A stretch of DNA of 36,493 nucleotides from Parvularculaceae bacterium (GTDB lineage: Bacteria > Pseudomonadota > Alphaproteobacteria > Caulobacterales > Parvularculaceae), in NCBI GenBank assembly GCA_021776465.1, contig JAJFFU010000079.1, positions 1-36,493 of the forward strand, in the 5' to 3' direction. The notes beneath the pieces were generated by a model that made no database searches, was not told the DNA's origin, and saw only the letters and a list, made by a program, of their open reading frames with translations. Positions 33,065-36,493 of this stretch are shown here, piece by piece; positions within the stretch are counted from its first letter, which is position 1, and each line of letters opens with the position of its first letter. Both the position numbers and the translations under genes were made by a program.

Positions 33065-33834
33065 AGCCTTTTCCTCATGATTGGCGCCAGCAATAGACCG
33101 AAAAGTGGAAGATCTTCAACGCCTTCTGCGCCAATTTTCATATCAGGCGTGCGCTGAGTCGCACTGCGGGAGGCAAAAACCCTGTCCCATACGCTTAAAA
33201 ATGACGCGTAATTGCTGTCTGTGTCGGCGCGGACAGCGTGATGATGGACCCAATGGATCGACGGCGTGACGATGAAAAATGACAACACGCGCTCGAACCC
33301 ACTCGGCAGTCTGACATTGGAGTGATGGAACAAAGCAGACGCCAGCAGGATGGCTTCAAAAATAACGACATTCATTAGCGGCGCCGCAAGCAAGGTGATC
33401 GGGATCAGCCGTAATATCGCTGACAAGATGACTTCGCCAAGGTGAAACCGGACGGCGCTGCTTGTGTCGAGAAATTCATCGCGATGGTGAACCTCATGCA
33501 GCCGCCACATGATCGGTATGCGATGGTAAGCGCGATGAAGCCAGTATGTCCAAAGGTCGAGGATTATAAGGTCTATGACGAGGACCGCGACGCCGACCAA
33601 CCCAATCGACAGTTCCGGTCCGCGCGCCCAGACCAGATGATTGCCGCCAAACGCTGTGATCGGCGCGACAATCAACGGCGAGGCTGCGACGACAATCAAC
33701 CAAAGGCCGAAATTACGGAATAACCGTTCGCGTGATTGGGGCGCGGGCGCTGCACGCACCAACCTTTCTGCAATGAACAGGCTTACAAAGACGCCGCCGG
33801 CAAACGCCATCTTCCAGAAAAGAAGCTGTTCCAC
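33061..33834 (-). CDS. Fatty acid hydroxylase/sterol desaturase family membrane protein
   Basis: 257 residues from GTG at 33834. A membrane di-iron oxygenase: histidine clusters HRAYHR, LHEVHHRD and HWVHHHA are spaced as in this superfamily, with hydrophobic helices before and between them. It probably hydroxylates or desaturates a lipid; substrate unknown. Five bases after the rarA stop, four-base overlap with crcB. Confidence 0.88.
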   Translation of the reverse strand: MEQLLFWKMAFAGGVFVSLFIAERLVRAAPAPQSRERLFRNFGLWLIVVAASPLIVAPITAFGGNHLVWARGPELSIGLVGVAVLVIDLIILDLWTYWLHRAYHRIPIMWRLHEVHHRDEFLDTSSAVRFHLGEVILSAILRLIPITLLAAPLMNVVIFEAILLASALFHHSNVRLPSGFERVLSFFIVTPSIHWVHHHAVRADTDSNYASFLSVWDRVFASRSATQRTPDMKIGAEGVEDLPLFGLLLAPIMRKRL

Positions 33835-33839
33835 GACGC

Positions 33840-35141
33840 TTATTCTTTCTGCTCACGAAGCTTGCGCCAGTAAGCGAGCCGCTTTTCGATTTCCTTGTCG
33901 AACCCGAAGGAAGACGGCTTGTAAAAAGTTTCCCGTGGCAGATCCGGTGGGAAGTAATTGAGCGCGGCAAAACCATCCTGACTGTCGTGATCGTAGACAT
34001 AGCCGTCAGAATAGCCGAGCTCCTTCATCATTTTTGTGGGCGCGTTCATGGCGTGGGCGGGTGGCGGCAACGACCCGGTTTCGCGCGCCGTGATTTTTGC
34101 CTTTATAAAAGCCACGTGGGAACGGTTCGACTTCGGCGCCGTCCCGAGATACGCGACGAGTTGGCCGATGGCGATCTCGCCTTCCGGCTGACCCAGAAAT
34201 TCGTAAGCGTCGCGCGCCGCAATCGCCAAGGGGAGCGCCTGTGGATCAGCATTGCCAATGTCTTCCGATGCAATCACGACGAGGCGGCGCAGAATAAAAC
34301 GCGGATCTTCGCCCCCGGCAAGCATGCGGGCGGCCCAATAAAGCGCTGCGTCCACGTCAGATCCACGTATCGATTTTTGAAGCGCGCTCGCCAGATTGTA
34401 ATGAGACTCGTCGCCCTTGTCGTAGAGCGGCGCCCGACGCTGAACTATGTCTGCGAGCGCGGCGGTATCTATCAAATTACCGTCCGGTTCAGCGAACACC
34501 TCTTCGGCCATGTTGAGGAGCGCCCGCCCGTCGCCATCGGCCATTGCGCGAATACGATCGCGGGCGTCATCCGTAAGGGGAAGGTTCTTCCGTTCGGTCT
34601 CTTCCGCGCGGCGCAACAGCTTCTCCAGCGCTGCGCCGTCGAGGCGTTTCAATACCAACACTTGCGCACGCGAGAGCACCGCGCCATTCAGTTCAAAGGA
34701 TGGATTTTCCGTCGTGGCGCCAATCAACGTGATCAGACCCGACTCCATATGCGGCAGGAAACCGTCTTGCTGCGCTTTATTGAACCGATGGATCTCGTCA
34801 ACGAATAAGAGCGTGCCCTTACCAACGGCGCGGCGCCCTTTGGCCCTCTCGAACACTTTTCTCAGATCCGCCACGCCAGAAAAAACCGCAGAGATTTGTT
34901 CGAATTCGAGATCAGACTGATTGGCGAGCAGCCGCGCGATGGTCGTTTTTCCGACGCCGGGCGGCCCCCAGAATATGATGGACGAAAGCCGGCCGGCATT
35001 GAGCATGCGCGACAGCGGTGCGCCCTCACCCAATATATGATCCTGGCCGACGACATCACCCAGGATTTCAGGTCGCAGGCGATCGGCAAGCGGCCGGGGC
35101 GCGTCACGCCCCATATCCGCCGCCTCAAATAGATCGCCCAT
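33840..35141 (-). CDS. rarA: Replication-associated recombination protein A (AAA+ ATPase)
   Basis: 433 residues from the ATG at 35141, with AGGA seven bases upstream; the open frame reaches 35267 but would cut into degP. It acts at stalled replication forks together with SSB. N-terminal PLADRLRPEILGDVVGQDH, Walker A GPPGVGKT (59-66), Walker B LLFVDEIHRFNKAQQD, sensor 1 GATTENPSFELN, and the helical MgsA_C region (ADRDGRALLN, GSDVDAALYWAARML) are all in order. It follows degP by seven bases. Confidence 0.95.
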   Translation of the reverse strand: MGDLFEAADMGRDAPRPLADRLRPEILGDVVGQDHILGEGAPLSRMLNAGRLSSIIFWGPPGVGKTTIARLLANQSDLEFEQISAVFSGVADLRKVFERAKGRRAVGKGTLLFVDEIHRFNKAQQDGFLPHMESGLITLIGATTENPSFELNGAVLSRAQVLVLKRLDGAALEKLLRRAEETERKNLPLTDDARDRIRAMADGDGRALLNMAEEVFAEPDGNLIDTAALADIVQRRAPLYDKGDESHYNLASALQKSIRGSDVDAALYWAARMLAGGEDPRFILRRLVVIASEDIGNADPQALPLAIAARDAYEFLGQPEGEIAIGQLVAYLGTAPKSNRSHVAFIKAKITARETGSLPPPAHAMNAPTKMMKELGYSDGYVYDHDSQDGFAALNYFPPDLPRETFYKPSSFGFDKEIEKRLAYWRKLREQKE

Positions 35142-35148
35142 AAGTTTC

Positions 35149-36493
35149 CTAGCGGCCAACCCGCCATGTAGCGACGCGCCCGCCGGTATCCACTTCGATT
35201 TCCCAGCTCGTGGACGGGCGCGTAATCTCACGCTCAAGTTCGCTTGCATTATCAACGGCGCGTCCATTCACGGAAAGTATCCTGTGACCCGGTCGCAACC
35301 CGCGGCGGGCTGCAAATGTCCGTGAGCTGAGTTCCGAAACGACGACGCCGCGTGAAAGCGGATCAAGCCCAAGTTCATCGCTGTAGCGCGGCGAGAGATT
35401 ATCGATTGTCACGCCATTTAACGGATGCTGTCCTTCAAGCGAACGCGGATCGCGCGCCGGCTCATCCGGCGGCAAAGCAACAGACACCGTCGTGTTGCGG
35501 ATCTTGCCGCCGCGCAGATAAGCAATCTCTGCATTCTCCGCGTCGTTTTTAACGCCGATCCGGTATTGAAGGGTTTGCTCATCGAACACCGGTTTGTCGT
35601 CGATTTCGATAATCACATCACCGGCTTGCAGGCCTGCCTGATCGGCGGGGCCGCTGGGCCAGACATCGTCGATGAGCGCGCCGGCCGGCCTGTCGAGTTG
35701 CAGCGCCCGCGCGAGGTCGGAAGTGACCGTGCTCGTCGAAACGCCAAGCCACGGCCGCACAAGGACGCCGCCGTCTATCGCTGTTTTCAGGACCTGTTGA
35801 ACGAGGCGCGAGGGCACCGCAAAGCCGATGCCGTTAGACCCGCCAGAGCGCGAATAGATCGCGGTGTTAACGCCAACGAGCCGCCCTTGGGTATCGACAA
35901 GCGCGCCACCGGAATTGCCCGGATTGATGGCAGCGTCGGTTTGAATAAAGAGCTGATAGTCGGAAACTGATGCCGCGGTACGCGCCAGAGCCGAAACAAT
36001 ACCGTTCGTCACGGTCTGACCGACGCCAAAGGGATTACCGATAGCAAGAACAATATCGCCCACTTGCAGCGCGTCCGAATTGGAGAAGGTGAGATACGGA
36101 AGTGGTTCGCCTGCATCAATGCGCAACACGGCAAGGTCCGTCTGCGGATCAGTGAGAACCACTTCCGCATTATACTCGCGGCGATCACTGAGCACGACTG
36201 TAATCTCGGTCATATTCTCGATGACGTGATTGTTCGTAACGATAACGCCGTCAGGATTAACGATGACACCAGACCCCAAAGACGATTGCTCTCGTGTACG
36301 CGGGCGTCCATTCCCAAAAAAGCGGTCGAAAAACGGATCGCTGCGCTGCTCAACGACACGCCGGGTGAAAATATTCACAACCGCCGGCGCTGCGCGCTCA
36401 ACAATTGGCGCGAAAGAAAGCTTCACCTGGCTCATCGATTCCGGAATGGCGCGCGGCGCAGCGGATATGTCCCCGGCCGTCAATTCACTTTCA
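35149..36493 (-). CDS. degP: Do-family periplasmic serine protease (DegP/DegQ), 5' end outside window
   Basis: At least 444 residues visible; the frame is open to the right edge, so the start and signal peptide lie outside the window. HtrA protease and chaperone. Catalytic triad: His in TNNHVIEN, Asp in TDPQTDLAVL and Ser in NPGNSGGALV. Two PDZ domains follow: the first near the middle (RPWLGVST, AGLQAGDVIIEIDD), the second at the C-terminus (ARRGLRPGHRILSVNG). The LA loop between strands is short, more like DegQ/DegS than E. coli DegP. First visible gene of the degP-rarA-hydroxylase-crcB-rluC-ATP12 operon. Confidence 0.93.
   Translation of the reverse strand, partial: ESELTAGDISAAPRAIPESMSQVKLSFAPIVERAAPAVVNIFTRRVVEQRSDPFFDRFFGNGRPRTREQSSLGSGVIVNPDGVIVTNNHVIENMTEITVVLSDRREYNAEVVLTDPQTDLAVLRIDAGEPLPYLTFSNSDALQVGDIVLAIGNPFGVGQTVTNGIVSALARTAASVSDYQLFIQTDAAINPGNSGGALVDTQGRLVGVNTAIYSRSGGSNGIGFAVPSRLVQQVLKTAIDGGVLVRPWLGVSTSTVTSDLARALQLDRPAGALIDDVWPSGPADQAGLQAGDVIIEIDDKPVFDEQTLQYRIGVKNDAENAEIAYLRGGKIRNTTVSVALPPDEPARDPRSLEGQHPLNGVTIDNLSPRYSDELGLDPLSRGVVVSELSSRTFAARRGLRPGHRILSVNGRAVDNASELEREITRPSTSWEIEVDTGGRVATWRVGR

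Noticed and set aside
1-36493. CRISPR array or insertion sequence
   Set aside because: No regularly spaced direct repeats or transposase frames were seen; the only recombinase is the tyrosine integrase.

Overview
The window is about 36.5 kb of moderately GC-rich bacterial DNA, most likely from an alphaproteobacterium near the Hyphomonadaceae/Parvularculaceae. The evidence is family content and gene order: rlpA-dacC-tmk-holB-tatD-MBL, proS-lolC-lolD, gabT-sdhE-mfd, an ATP12-family chaperone, a short prolyl-tRNA synthetase without the editing insertion, and a CtrA-type box (TTAA-N7-TTAA) upstream of rlpA. The taxonomic placement is inference; no rRNA gene is present.

Layout. 1-5560 (+): the end of a small membrane protein, gabT, sdhE and mfd. 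5529-8672 (-): a PleD-like protein whose receiver and GGDEF signatures are lost, and a TPR protein ending in a VanY-type peptidase. 8830-10519 (+): a histidine phosphatase and an unknown membrane protein. 10542-14486 (-): a membrane TIR-TolB-TPR protein and an unknown secreted protein, followed by tRNA-Ser(UGA). 15132-20600 (+): an envelope and replication operon rlpA, dacC, tmk, holB, tatD and an MBL-fold hydrolase. 20621-21922 (-): a lone tyrosine recombinase. 22175-24202 (+): an exported S9 peptidase. 24217-28076 (-): proS, lolC, an NTF2/SnoaL-like gene and lolD. 28131-29208 (-): two overlapping small exported proteins, tRNA-Leu(GAG) and a bare SpoA (FliN-like) domain. 29256-30994 (+): lipB and an exported EF-hand protein. 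30991-36493 (-): a tight operon degP-rarA-fatty acid hydroxylase-crcB-rluC-ATP12, whose first gene runs off the window.

How the genes fit together. Most of the window is housekeeping: transcription-coupled repair, replication-fork maintenance and clamp loading, dTTP supply, peptidoglycan trimming and septal processing, lipoprotein release, lipoylation, and assembly of succinate dehydrogenase and ATP synthase. The less ordinary part is 5.5-14.5 kb, where multi-domain signalling or envelope proteins of unknown role are clustered. I do not see a complete known defence system, CRISPR array, prophage or insertion sequence. The best candidates for undescribed biology are the TIR-TM-TolB-TPR protein, the TPR-VanY fusion, the degenerate PleD-like protein, the orphan SpoA gene near a CtrA-like box, and the SnoaL-like gene inside the lol cluster.
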